Source: Oscillospiraceae bacterium (GTDB taxonomy: Bacteria > Bacillota > Clostridia > Oscillospirales > Oscillospiraceae). Taken from it: a stretch of 7,889 nucleotides of DNA. Numbering within the stretch: position 1 is the stretch's first letter; each line of letters starts with the position of its first letter. The translations under genes and the position numbers were made by a program. Below, in pieces: positions 1 to 5,097 of the stretch. The DNA is taken from NCBI GenBank assembly GCA_028708585.1, contig JAQVYO010000066.1, positions 1 to 7,889 of the forward strand, read 5' to 3'. Below the pieces are notes generated by a model, which was not told the DNA's origin, did not search any database, and saw only the letters and a program-made list of their open reading frames with translations.

Positions 1-167
1 ACATGGAGGAATCAATGCTGACATCTGCCCAGCGGTTGAGTAATGGTCTGTTCGGAGCGACGTCTGAGCCAACAGATCCTGACCCCAACGAGCCTAACCA
101 AAGCGTCGAAGAAAAGGGCGCGGATGCGAAGGCTAATGTAATCCAACTTCATGCAGTCGCCGTATAG
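1..167 (+). CDS. 3' end of a gene entering from the left, possibly an integrase C-terminus
   Basis: An open frame runs from the left edge to a TAG stop at 165-167. About 54 residues are visible, and the frame has no stop before the edge, so the start is probably outside the window, although an in-frame ATG lies at 3-5. The first part (MEESMLTSAQRLSNGLFG) looks like the last helix of tyrosine recombinases, which often end with a short amphipathic helix after the catalytic Tyr. The rest is acidic, Pro/Asn-rich and probably disordered. The catalytic Tyr and other core residues are not visible, so the family call is inference. The context supports it: the gene converges on the 3' end of an intact tRNA-Ser 147 bases away, the usual position of an integrase at a tRNA attachment site. 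It could also be an unrelated short protein or tail. Confidence 0.45.
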   Translation, partial: MEESMLTSAQRLSNGLFGATSEPTDPDPNEPNQSVEEKGADAKANVIQLHAVAV

Positions 168-227
168 TCAAGGGGAGTGCTATGCCTGTACATCGGTGGT
201 CAAAGAAGAGCAAAGACGAACGAACAA

Positions 228-267
228 AATTTAAAAAGGGAGTTGTCAGTGACAACTGACAACTCCC
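228..267 (-). terminator. Intrinsic terminator of tRNA-Ser
   Basis: A perfect 13-bp inverted repeat (238-250 and 255-267, GGGAGTTGTCAGT and its complement) encloses a 4-base loop. Read on the minus strand, the stem is followed at once by TTTTTAAATTTT (226-237). It lies 48 bases past the CCA end of tRNA-Ser, so it fits as that gene's terminator. It has no comparable T tract on the plus strand. Confidence 0.8.
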
Positions 268-274
268 TCCACAA

Positions 275-306
275 CAATGGGCATCCACTTCCAAGTAGAC
301 CCATTG
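275..306. repeat. 7-bp inverted repeat beside the tRNA-Ser 3' end
   Basis: CAATGGG at 275-281 is the exact complement of CCCATTG at 300-306, with an 18-base loop. It sits between the tRNA-Ser terminator and the tRNA 3' end. It could be a trailer RNA processing hairpin or a protein-binding site at an attachment site. Chance is also possible at this length. Confidence 0.35.
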
Positions 307-314
307 GTACTGGC

Positions 315-403
315 TGGCGGAGAGTCAGGGATTCGAACCCTGGGTACCGGGTAGGTACACTGGTTTTCGAGACCAGCTCCTTCGACCGCTCGGACAACTC
401 TCC
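315..403 (-). tRNA. tRNA-Ser (anticodon CGA)
   Basis: Read on the minus strand this is a complete 89-nt class II tRNA. The acceptor stem GGAGAGT pairs with ACTCTCC, followed by the discriminator G and an encoded CCA (315-317). The D stem is TCC/GGA. The anticodon stem CTGGT/ACCAG encloses the loop CTCGAAA, giving anticodon CGA. A long variable arm (GTACC/GGTAC) and the T arm CAGGG-TTCGAAT-CCCTG follow. The long variable arm and anticodon identify serine. A terminator follows at 228-267. The converging reading frame on the left suggests its 3' end may serve as an integration site. Confidence 0.97.
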
Positions 404-467
404 ATATTAAGTTTTATATCAACAGACTCATCGGATGATGGTATCACATTCCTGCCGAGTCCATGAA

Positions 468-491
468 GTAGGAATGAAAGTAGGAATGAAA
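468..491. repeat. 12-bp perfect tandem duplication
   Basis: GTAGGAATGAAA occurs twice back to back (468-479 and 480-491). It lies in the gene-free stretch upstream of tRNA-Ser (404-577), in which I see no credible coding sequence. Only two copies are present, so it is probably a slippage duplication. Confidence 0.6.
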
Positions 492-538
492 CACGGAAGA
501 TGGTGCTTCATTCGATACCAGAAAGCCCAGTGTTTATG

Positions 539-575
539 CGGGTTTGAGGGTGGTAATGTTCCACGAAGCCCGTAG
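539..575. repeat. Imperfect inverted repeat abutting the broken tRNA-Ser
   Basis: CGGG near 539-542 pairs with CCCG near 569-572. Inside, GTGG (about 550-553) pairs with CCAC (about 561-564), with mismatches and bulges between the two stems. The structure starts directly where homology to tRNA-Ser stops. It may be part of inserted or rearranged sequence. It is weak as a standalone RNA signal. Confidence 0.3.
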
Positions 576-577
576 CC

Positions 578-616
578 TTTCGAGTGATGCACCTTCGACC
601 TCTCGGACAACCCTCC
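578..616 (-). pseudogene. Broken 5' half of a second tRNA-Ser
   Basis: On the minus strand, 616 to 578 reads as the first 39 nt of a tRNA-Ser: acceptor strand GGAGGGT, then TG, a D arm close to that of the intact gene (TCCGAGAGGTCGAAGG) and the loop CTCGAAA with anticodon CGA. The base pairing then fails. The sequence before the loop, CATCA, needs TGATG after it, but GGCTA follows. No T arm, 3' acceptor strand or CCA is visible downstream. The 12 bases just upstream (ending in AATAT) match the flank of the intact tRNA at 9 positions, so this was probably a neighbouring tRNA gene or duplicate that lost its 3' half by recombination. Confidence 0.7.
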
Positions 617-739
617 ATATTGAATTGTATCCCAAACACATATTTTAGAAACGTGTTTGAAATTGAGGTCTAACGCGGATCTTTCACATTTATTAAAAAT
701 ACAACATTTCAATCTTTTTGTCAATTCCGAATCTGAATA

Positions 740-768
740 TTGTTATTTTGCGTTAGTTCCGCTATAAT
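740..768 (+). promoter_or_regulatory. Vegetative promoter of the smr-xpt-pyrB set
   Basis: The -35 box TTGTTA (740-745) and the consensus -10 box TATAAT (763-768) are 17 bases apart. They lie about 50 bases ahead of the Smr-domain gene and are followed by an untranslated leader too short for a riboswitch. Confidence 0.75.
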
Positions 769-819
769 AAGAAAATGAAGTTTATAAAAGGACGCTGTTG
801 TTTTGCTTAGGTTTGTCAT

Positions 820-1170
820 ATGAACAGTAATTTTAGGGAAATCAATCTGGAAGAAGGAAAACCCATTGTGGACATCGCCATCCGCCGCCTGACTGGGGAA
901 ATACAAAACAGCCGGCAGATGGGTATTGTTGTGCTGAAAGTTATTCACGGATACGGCTCTTCTGGTACGGGCGGCAAGATCCGGATTGCTGTGCGCCGTT
1001 ATCTGGAAGGGCTCAAACGCTCTGGCCAAATCCGGCAGTATATTCCCGGAGAAACCTTCACAATCTTTGACGCCGGCACTCGGGAAGCCCTCACCCTGTG
1101 CGACGCGCTCCGGCGGGACCGGGATCTGGAACGGCACAACAACGGCATTACGGTAATTGTGTTATCTTAA
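820..1170 (+). CDS. Smr-domain protein
   Basis: The product is 116 residues long. The core VIHGYGSSGTGGKIR (about 41-55) matches the HGxGxG loop of Smr domains, followed by a helix (VRRYLEGLKRSG) and a strand ending in FD. Smr domains bind nucleic acid, and some act as nucleases; they occur as the C-terminus of MutS2 or as standalone proteins. The usual N-terminal LDLHG motif is replaced by INLEEG (8-13), so a typical nuclease activity should not be assumed. The C-terminal stretch 86-116, ending GITVIVL, lies beyond the core. ATG 820 is the only possible start, because an in-frame stop lies at 808-810. The Shine-Dalgarno is weak (AGG at 809-811). The stop is 16 bases ahead of xpt, suggesting one transcript. 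The substrate is unknown. Confidence 0.85.
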   Translation: MNSNFREINLEEGKPIVDIAIRRLTGEIQNSRQMGIVVLKVIHGYGSSGTGGKIRIAVRRYLEGLKRSGQIRQYIPGETFTIFDAGTREALTLCDALRRDRDLERHNNGITVIVLS

Positions 1171-1186
1171 AAGAAAGGGATGTGGA

Positions 1187-1756
1187 ATGGACGAACTGAA
1201 ACGGCGCATCTTAAATGACGCCATTGCAGCCAAAGAGGATATTGTTCAGGTTGACATGTTTTTAAATCATAATCTGGATATTCCTCTGCTGGAGGATATG
1301 GGCGCGGCGCTGGCCAAGCGGTTCCGGGGAGCCGGCATAACCAAGGTACTCACAGCGGAAACCTCTGGGATTGCGCTTGCCTGCTTTACCGCCCAGGCCA
1401 TGGGAACCGGCGCGGTATATGCCAAACGGTTTCACACAGGCTATACCGACAGTAAGGTCTACTTCTCTGACATTCATTCTTTTTCCATGGATAAAACCTA
1501 CACACTATCTGTTTCTCAAAAATATATTGCGCCAAATGATGTGATTTTAATCGTAGACGATATTTTGGCCAGCGGACAAGCTGTACTGGGTCTTTTGGAA
1601 ATTGCCGCGAAAGCCGGAGCCGAAGTGGCCGGAATCGGCGTCGCCATTGAAAAAGCCACGCGGGAAGGCGGGAAGATTCTGCGTCAAATGGGGTTCCAGG
1701 TCGAAGCGCTGGCCGTCATCCAAAGCGTTCAAAACGGGAAAATCCTTTTAAAATGA
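1187..1756 (+). CDS. xpt: Xanthine phosphoribosyltransferase
   Basis: This cytosolic enzyme joins xanthine to PRPP to form XMP, salvaging purine bases for GMP synthesis. The 189-residue product is close in length to the Bacillus subtilis Xpt (194). Visible marks are the N-terminal VDMFLNHNLDIPLL (22-35), AETSGIA (57-63), the PRPP-binding motif VILIVDDILASGQA (119-132) and a C-terminal AGIGVAIEK (148-156). ATG 1187 is preferred over an upstream GTG at 1157 because AAAGAAAGGGATG precedes it, the upstream start would overlap the Smr gene, and MDELKRRI matches the usual Xpt N-terminus. It lies 16 bases after the Smr gene and 25 bases before pyrB. In many Firmicutes xpt is preceded by a purine riboswitch; here the leader is too short for one. 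Confidence 0.95.
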   Translation: MDELKRRILNDAIAAKEDIVQVDMFLNHNLDIPLLEDMGAALAKRFRGAGITKVLTAETSGIALACFTAQAMGTGAVYAKRFHTGYTDSKVYFSDIHSFSMDKTYTLSVSQKYIAPNDVILIVDDILASGQAVLGLLEIAAKAGAEVAGIGVAIEKATREGGKILRQMGFQVEALAVIQSVQNGKILLK

Positions 1757-1767
1757 AACCAACCTGC

Positions 1768-1773
1768 GGGAGG
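1768..1773 (+). promoter_or_regulatory. Ribosome binding site of pyrB
   Basis: GGGAGG lies 8 bases ahead of the ATG at 1782, inside the 25-base gap after xpt. It fixes the pyrB start. Confidence 0.8.
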
Positions 1774-1781
1774 TTGCAAAC

Positions 1782-2858
1782 ATGTCAATACGGAACCTGG
1801 TGGACTTTGGAGATATGTCGCGGGCGGACTGGGAGGCAATCTATTCCCGCTGCTGTGACATCATGGATCACCCTTCCGATTATATAGACGCCTGCAAAGG
1901 CAAAGTTGCCTGCAATTTGTTTTACGAACCATCAACGCGCACTAATTTTTCCTTTCAAGCCGCTATGCTTCGCCTGGGCGGAACTGTTTTCGGCTTTGCC
2001 GATCCCAGTTCCTCTTCCACTGCGAAAGGCGAAAAGCTGAAAGATACCGTTAAAATGGTTTCCAGCTACGCGGACGTCATTGTCATGCGCAGCGCCAGAG
2101 AGGGCGCTGCAAAAGCGGCTTCCCTGTATTCTGACGTTCCCGTAATCAACGCGGGGGACGGCGGACACATGCACCCCACACAGACGATGGCGGATCTTAC
2201 CACCATCACCCGCCTGCGCGGCTCGGTGGACGACTTGTCCATCGGCCTTTGCGGAGACCTGAAATACGGGCGGACGGTTCATTCCCTGGTGAAAGCCCTG
2301 GCCAAATTCCGCAAGATCAAATTTTATCTGATCTCCCCCAGGGAGCTTTCCATTCCCGAATATCTGCGGGCCTTTATGCGGGAACACGGGATGTGGAACG
2401 TTGAAGTCACCGGCCTGGAATCGGTCATCCCCCAGCTGGACGCCCTGTATATGACCCGTATTCAAAGGGAACGGTTCGCCGACCCGCGGGAGTACGAACG
2501 AAACAAGGGCGTTTACATTCTCACCCGGCGCAAGCTGGACCGAGCCAAGAAAAACCTTTTGGTGATGCATCCTTTACCTCGGGTAGACGAAATTGCCATG
2601 GATGTGGACGACGACCCCAGGGCAGCCTATTTTCAGCAGGCCCGGTTCGGAATGTTCGTCCGGATGGCGCTTCTTTCCGATCTTGCCAATCAGGCCCGGT
2701 TTTCGCCTCCTCCGGTGGAAATCGGCCGGGGTCCGGTCTGCCGAAATCCCAATTGCATTACCCGGGAAGACCTCTATCTGCCTCCCCTCACCAAAATGCA
2801 GGGAGATACAAAATGCTGCGCATATTGCGACAAGGCAATCTTTTCGGATGAAAATTGA
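1782..2858 (+). CDS. pyrB: Aspartate carbamoyltransferase with fused PyrI-like zinc motif
   Basis: It condenses carbamoyl phosphate and aspartate into N-carbamoylaspartate, the committed step of pyrimidine synthesis. The product is 358 residues, against about 310 for ordinary PyrB. Catalytic landmarks are intact: EPSTRT (49-54), Lys82 in the 80s loop, Arg103, HPTQT (131-135), GDLKYGRTVHSL (158-169), TRIQ (225-228) and HPLPRVDEIA (263-272). The wording of these motifs resembles the E. coli type, which assembles with PyrI. After about residue 304 an extension carries C320-x4-C325 and C346-x2-C349, with the local pattern CxNxNCIT and CxYCxK of the PyrI zinc domain. The PyrI nucleotide-binding N-terminal domain is absent. 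This suggests a catalytic chain with a built-in zinc domain for subunit contacts, without classical CTP/ATP control; that is inference. It is the last gene of the smr-xpt-pyrB set. Confidence 0.95.
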   Translation: MSIRNLVDFGDMSRADWEAIYSRCCDIMDHPSDYIDACKGKVACNLFYEPSTRTNFSFQAAMLRLGGTVFGFADPSSSSTAKGEKLKDTVKMVSSYADVIVMRSAREGAAKAASLYSDVPVINAGDGGHMHPTQTMADLTTITRLRGSVDDLSIGLCGDLKYGRTVHSLVKALAKFRKIKFYLISPRELSIPEYLRAFMREHGMWNVEVTGLESVIPQLDALYMTRIQRERFADPREYERNKGVYILTRRKLDRAKKNLLVMHPLPRVDEIAMDVDDDPRAAYFQQARFGMFVRMALLSDLANQARFSPPPVEIGRGPVCRNPNCITREDLYLPPLTKMQGDTKCCAYCDKAIFSDEN

Positions 2859-2877
2859 ATTCCCACGCAAAAAAATG

Positions 2878-2907
2878 TTGACAATAAAGACGCTGGTATG
2901 CTATCAT
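2878..2907 (+). promoter_or_regulatory. Promoter of the tRNA array
   Basis: A consensus -35 TTGACA (2878-2883) is followed after 18 bases by -10 TATCAT (2902-2907), preceded by TGC (2899-2901), an extended -10. It lies 28 bases ahead of tRNA-Gly. No terminator separates it from pyrB. Confidence 0.85.
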
Positions 2908-2934
2908 AGTTGAGCTGATGTCTCAAAGCTGTTC

Positions 2935-3008
<74 letters not shown>

Positions 3009-3016
3009 TATGATAC

Positions 3017-3093
3017 GCGCCTGTAGCTCAGCAGGATAGAGCAACTGCCTTCTAAGCAGTAGGCCAGGGGTTCGAATCCCTTCAGGCGTGCCA
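3017..3093 (+). tRNA. tRNA-Arg (anticodon TCT)
   Basis: This 77-nt cloverleaf has acceptor GCGCCTG pairing with CAGGCGT (a G-T first pair), discriminator G and encoded CCA. The anticodon stem ACTGC/GCAGT encloses CTTCTAA, giving TCT, which reads AGA/AGG. It lies 8 bases after tRNA-Gly. Confidence 0.97.
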
Positions 3094-3106
3094 TGTTTCA
3101 TTTGCG

Positions 3107-3145
3107 GAAACCCGATTCCCTTTTCTCTCTTCTTACCCGGGTTTC
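3107..3145. repeat. Spacer hairpin between tRNA-Arg and tRNA-His
   Basis: GAAACCCG (3107-3114) is the exact complement of CGGGTTTC (3138-3145). The 23-base loop is pyrimidine-rich. There is no T tract after the second arm, so it is not a terminator. It may guide processing of the tRNA precursor; this is inference. Confidence 0.5.
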
Positions 3146-3156
3146 TCATGCGATGT

Positions 3157-3234
3157 GGTGGGTGTAGCTCAGGTGGTTAGAGCGCCAGGTTGTGGCCCTG
3201 GAGGCCGTCGGTTCGAGTCCGATCATCCACCCCA
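3157..3234 (+). tRNA. tRNA-His (anticodon GTG)
   Basis: The acceptor GTGGGTG pairs with CATCCAC. An extra 5' G at 3157 faces C at 3231, the G-1:C73 pair typical of tRNA-His. The CCA is encoded at 3232-3234. The anticodon stem CCAGG/CCTGG encloses TTGTGGC, giving GTG. Confidence 0.97.
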
Positions 3235-3261
3235 TTCTTTTTCTAGGAAGAACCCCTATAA

Positions 3262-3337
3262 TGGGATGTAGCCAAGTCGGTAAGGCACCAGACTTTGACT
3301 CTGGCATTCGCAGGTTCGAGTCCTGCCATCCCAGCCA
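3262..3337 (+). tRNA. tRNA-Gln (anticodon TTG)
   Basis: This 76-nt cloverleaf has acceptor TGGGATG pairing with CATCCCA, discriminator G and encoded CCA. The anticodon stem CCAGA/TCTGG encloses CTTTGAC, giving TTG, which reads CAA/CAG. Confidence 0.97.
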
Positions 3338-3383
3338 GAAACGCTTCATCTGTTTTTATAGATTCAAGCACAAAAGAGGACAT

Positions 3384-3459
3384 GACCCATTAGCTCAGTT
3401 GGCAGAGCACCTGCCTTTTAAGCAGGGTGTCCCGCGTTCGAGTCGCGGATGGGTCACCA
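3384..3459 (+). tRNA. tRNA-Lys (anticodon TTT)
   Basis: This 76-nt cloverleaf has acceptor GACCCAT pairing with ATGGGTC, discriminator A and encoded CCA. The anticodon stem CCTGC/GCAGG encloses CTTTTAA, giving TTT. It is the last tRNA of the array, 12 bases before the terminator. Confidence 0.97.
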
Positions 3460-3471
3460 AGAATAATTTGC

Positions 3472-3513
3472 AAAAACCCCTGTAGTTTCAATGGCTACAG
3501 GGGTTTTTGTTTT
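3472..3513 (+). terminator. Intrinsic terminator of the tRNA array
   Basis: CCCCTGTAG (3477-3485) pairs perfectly with CTACAGGGG (3495-3503) around a 9-base loop, followed by TTTTTGTTTT. Five A residues before the stem extend the pairing. It ends the tRNA transcript and probably also read-through from pyrB. Confidence 0.95.
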
Positions 3514-3637
3514 CTAAAAAGTTACATCCATTCCAGTAGCTAAACGATATCAAAAGGAATTAAATTGTGATACAGACACTTTTTTCCCTCCGCCTCTCCT
3601 ACACCCCCGTGATGCGCGGCCAATTTAGCCCCAAAAT

Positions 3638-3676
3638 GGTCCGCAGGGCAAAAAGAGTGAAAAATTCCTGCGGACC
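3638..3676. repeat. 10-bp inverted repeat in the gene-free gap
   Basis: GGTCCGCAGG (3638-3647) is the exact complement of CCTGCGGACC (3667-3676) with a 19-base A-rich loop. GCCC (3628-3631) and GGGC (3677-3680) can extend it past a bulge. The gap 3514-3825 holds no credible gene. On the minus strand it lies about 150 bases past the xdhC stop and is followed by ATTTT, so it could be a backup terminator. A small RNA is also possible but unproven. Confidence 0.5.
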
Positions 3677-3687
3677 GGGCTGAATGC

Positions 3688-3717
3688 AAAGGGGACACAC
3701 CTTGATCGGCTGTCCCC
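3688..3717 (-). terminator. Possible terminator of xdhC
   Basis: GGGGACA (3691-3697) pairs with TGTCCCC (3711-3717) around a 13-base loop. On the minus strand it is followed by only TTT, then GCATT. It lies about 110 bases past the xdhC stop. The stem is GC-rich but the T tract is short, so the call is tentative. Confidence 0.4.
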
Positions 3718-3825
3718 GGTTTGCGCTTCTTTATATGTGCATCATATCATACCAAGAGTATGGACTGGTCTCTTTATTTTGGTGGAGGCGGCCCTTGCCG
3801 TGCAGGTCTCCCGGCCTGAGACTGG

Positions 3826-4848
3826 TTATTTTCCCATATGCTCCGCGCGCACCTGAATTAATTCTCCCGCAATGCTGACGGCGATCTCTGCGGGCGTCTC
3901 CGCCTTAATGGCAAGGCCGATAGGCGCATGAATCCGCTCGATCTCTTTCCGGGGAATTCCGGCCTCCCGCAGCTTTGCGGAAACCGCCGCAATCTTAGAC
4001 CGGCTGCCGATGACGCCCACATATGTACTGGGGAAACGCAGGACCTGTTCCTGCACAATATAGTCGTGGGCATGCCCTCTGGTCATCACCACAACATAGT
4101 CGTTTTGTTCAATGGCAACAGAGTCGGTTATTTTTTCAAAGCTGCCAAGGATGATCTCGTCCGCCGTGGGAAACAGCTTTTTGGAAGCAAATTCTTCCCG
4201 GTCGTCCATCACAAGGCATCGGAACCCGATGTGCGACAGGACGGGAACCAGCTCCTGGGCCACATGGCCACCGCCGAATACGATCACCTTTCCACTGCGC
4301 ACCAACGGTTCGGAATGGTACCGCTTTCCCTCCACTTCCGCCTGAACAGAGCGGTTCATCAGCAAAGGCTTTGCCTCTTCCAGCGTTAAGGAAAGGCCGA
4401 TCATACCGGCGCTCTTGCTGTAAGCACCCATACTCCCAACCGATTCGTTGGAAATATCCGTAATGATCCAGGCGTCTTCGTCCCGTTGAAACAAGGTAAG
4501 AATCTTTTCAATCAGCACAAGCGTTTCCGCATCCTCCGCCGCAATATACTGGAAATATACCACCACTTCCCCGCCACAGATCATACCCAGATCTTCCACC
4601 TGGTTGGGTTTTAGTTTAAAACCCTTTTCATGCGACTTTTTTTCCTTTAAAATATCCGCCGCAATCTGCTGAGACCGGTATTCCACCGCACCGCCGCCGA
4701 TGGTCCCGCTTACCAGGCCGTTTTTGGTGATGACCATGCGGGCCCCCGCCTCCCTGGGCGTGGAACCGGAACCCGCAATGATGGTTACCAGCACCACATC
4801 CTCTCCGGCTTTCATGCAGTCTCTAATCGTCTGAAACAATTTTTTCAT
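3826..4848 (-). CDS. xdhC: XdhC/CoxI-family molybdenum hydroxylase maturation protein
   Basis: XdhC-family proteins bind molybdenum cofactor and help sulfurate and insert it into xanthine dehydrogenase-type enzymes; relatives occur with selenium-dependent hydroxylases. The 340-residue product has the usual two parts. The N-terminal XdhC-CoxI domain shows GSGSTPREAGARM (26-38), GTIGGGAVE (48-56) and GMICGGEV (88-95) with the conserved Cys91. The C-terminal Rossmann domain starts at VIVFGGGHVAQEL (188-200) and continues with MTRGHAHD (255-262), VGVIGSRSK (277-285) and HAPIGLAIKAETPAEIA (307-323). The start has AAGGAG 11 bases ahead. No hydroxylase subunit or cofactor gene lies in the window, and the gene has its own promoter and no close partner. 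Its target is therefore unknown; the xpt gene nearby is only a loose purine link. Confidence 0.92.
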   Translation of the reverse strand: MKKLFQTIRDCMKAGEDVVLVTIIAGSGSTPREAGARMVITKNGLVSGTIGGGAVEYRSQQIAADILKEKKSHEKGFKLKPNQVEDLGMICGGEVVVYFQYIAAEDAETLVLIEKILTLFQRDEDAWIITDISNESVGSMGAYSKSAGMIGLSLTLEEAKPLLMNRSVQAEVEGKRYHSEPLVRSGKVIVFGGGHVAQELVPVLSHIGFRCLVMDDREEFASKKLFPTADEIILGSFEKITDSVAIEQNDYVVVMTRGHAHDYIVQEQVLRFPSTYVGVIGSRSKIAAVSAKLREAGIPRKEIERIHAPIGLAIKAETPAEIAVSIAGELIQVRAEHMGK

Positions 4849-4884
4849 GTTTGCCTGTGCTCCTTTTCCTTTGCAGTATTTTTT

Positions 4885-4914
4885 ATTTTAGCACAGAAAT
4901 TCTCCCCCTGTCAA
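4885..4914 (-). promoter_or_regulatory. Promoter of xdhC
   Basis: On the minus strand, -35 TTGACA (4909-4914) is followed after 18 bases by -10 TAAAAT (4885-4890), preceded by TGC (4891-4893), an extended -10. It sits 36 bases ahead of the xdhC start. Confidence 0.8.
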
Positions 4915-5004
4915 CGTCACATTGACATTCTTCGATATATCCGCATCGCTCTGGAAAGCAGGATTTCCCATGCCTAATGAGGATAAAAATCATAATATTT
5001 TATT

Positions 5005-5049
5005 TTTAGAAACACCGCGCTTCCCGAACCAAAAGCTCAGAAAGCGCGG
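5005..5049 (-). terminator. Possible terminator of dpaA-dpaB
   Basis: CCGCGCTT (5015-5022) pairs perfectly with AAGCGCGG (5042-5049) around a 19-base loop. On the minus strand it is followed by TGTTTCTAAAAAT, a poor T tract. It lies 48 bases past the dpaB stop. The rest of 4915-5097 shows no gene. Confidence 0.5.
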
Positions 5050-5097
5050 CATTCTTTATGGAATTGGATACAAACCGGGAAGAAGCTGGTCTTTCCA

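Noticed and set aside
182..259. A 25-codon plus-strand frame behind GGGGAG
   Set aside because: It runs into the tRNA-Ser terminator stem, the ribosome binding site is only 4 bases from the ATG, and the peptide shows no recognisable features.
428..724. 98-codon minus-strand frame
   Set aside because: It translates the broken tRNA-Ser and its flank; the GGLSERSK stretch is a typical false peptide from tRNA-Ser, and no ribosome binding site is evident.
1157..1186. Upstream GTG start for xpt
   Set aside because: It would overlap the Smr gene and add ten residues not seen in Xpt; the Shine-Dalgarno sits before ATG 1187.
1932..2570. 212-codon minus-strand frame inside pyrB
   Set aside because: It is a shadow of the well-supported pyrB gene and shows no domain or ribosome binding site.
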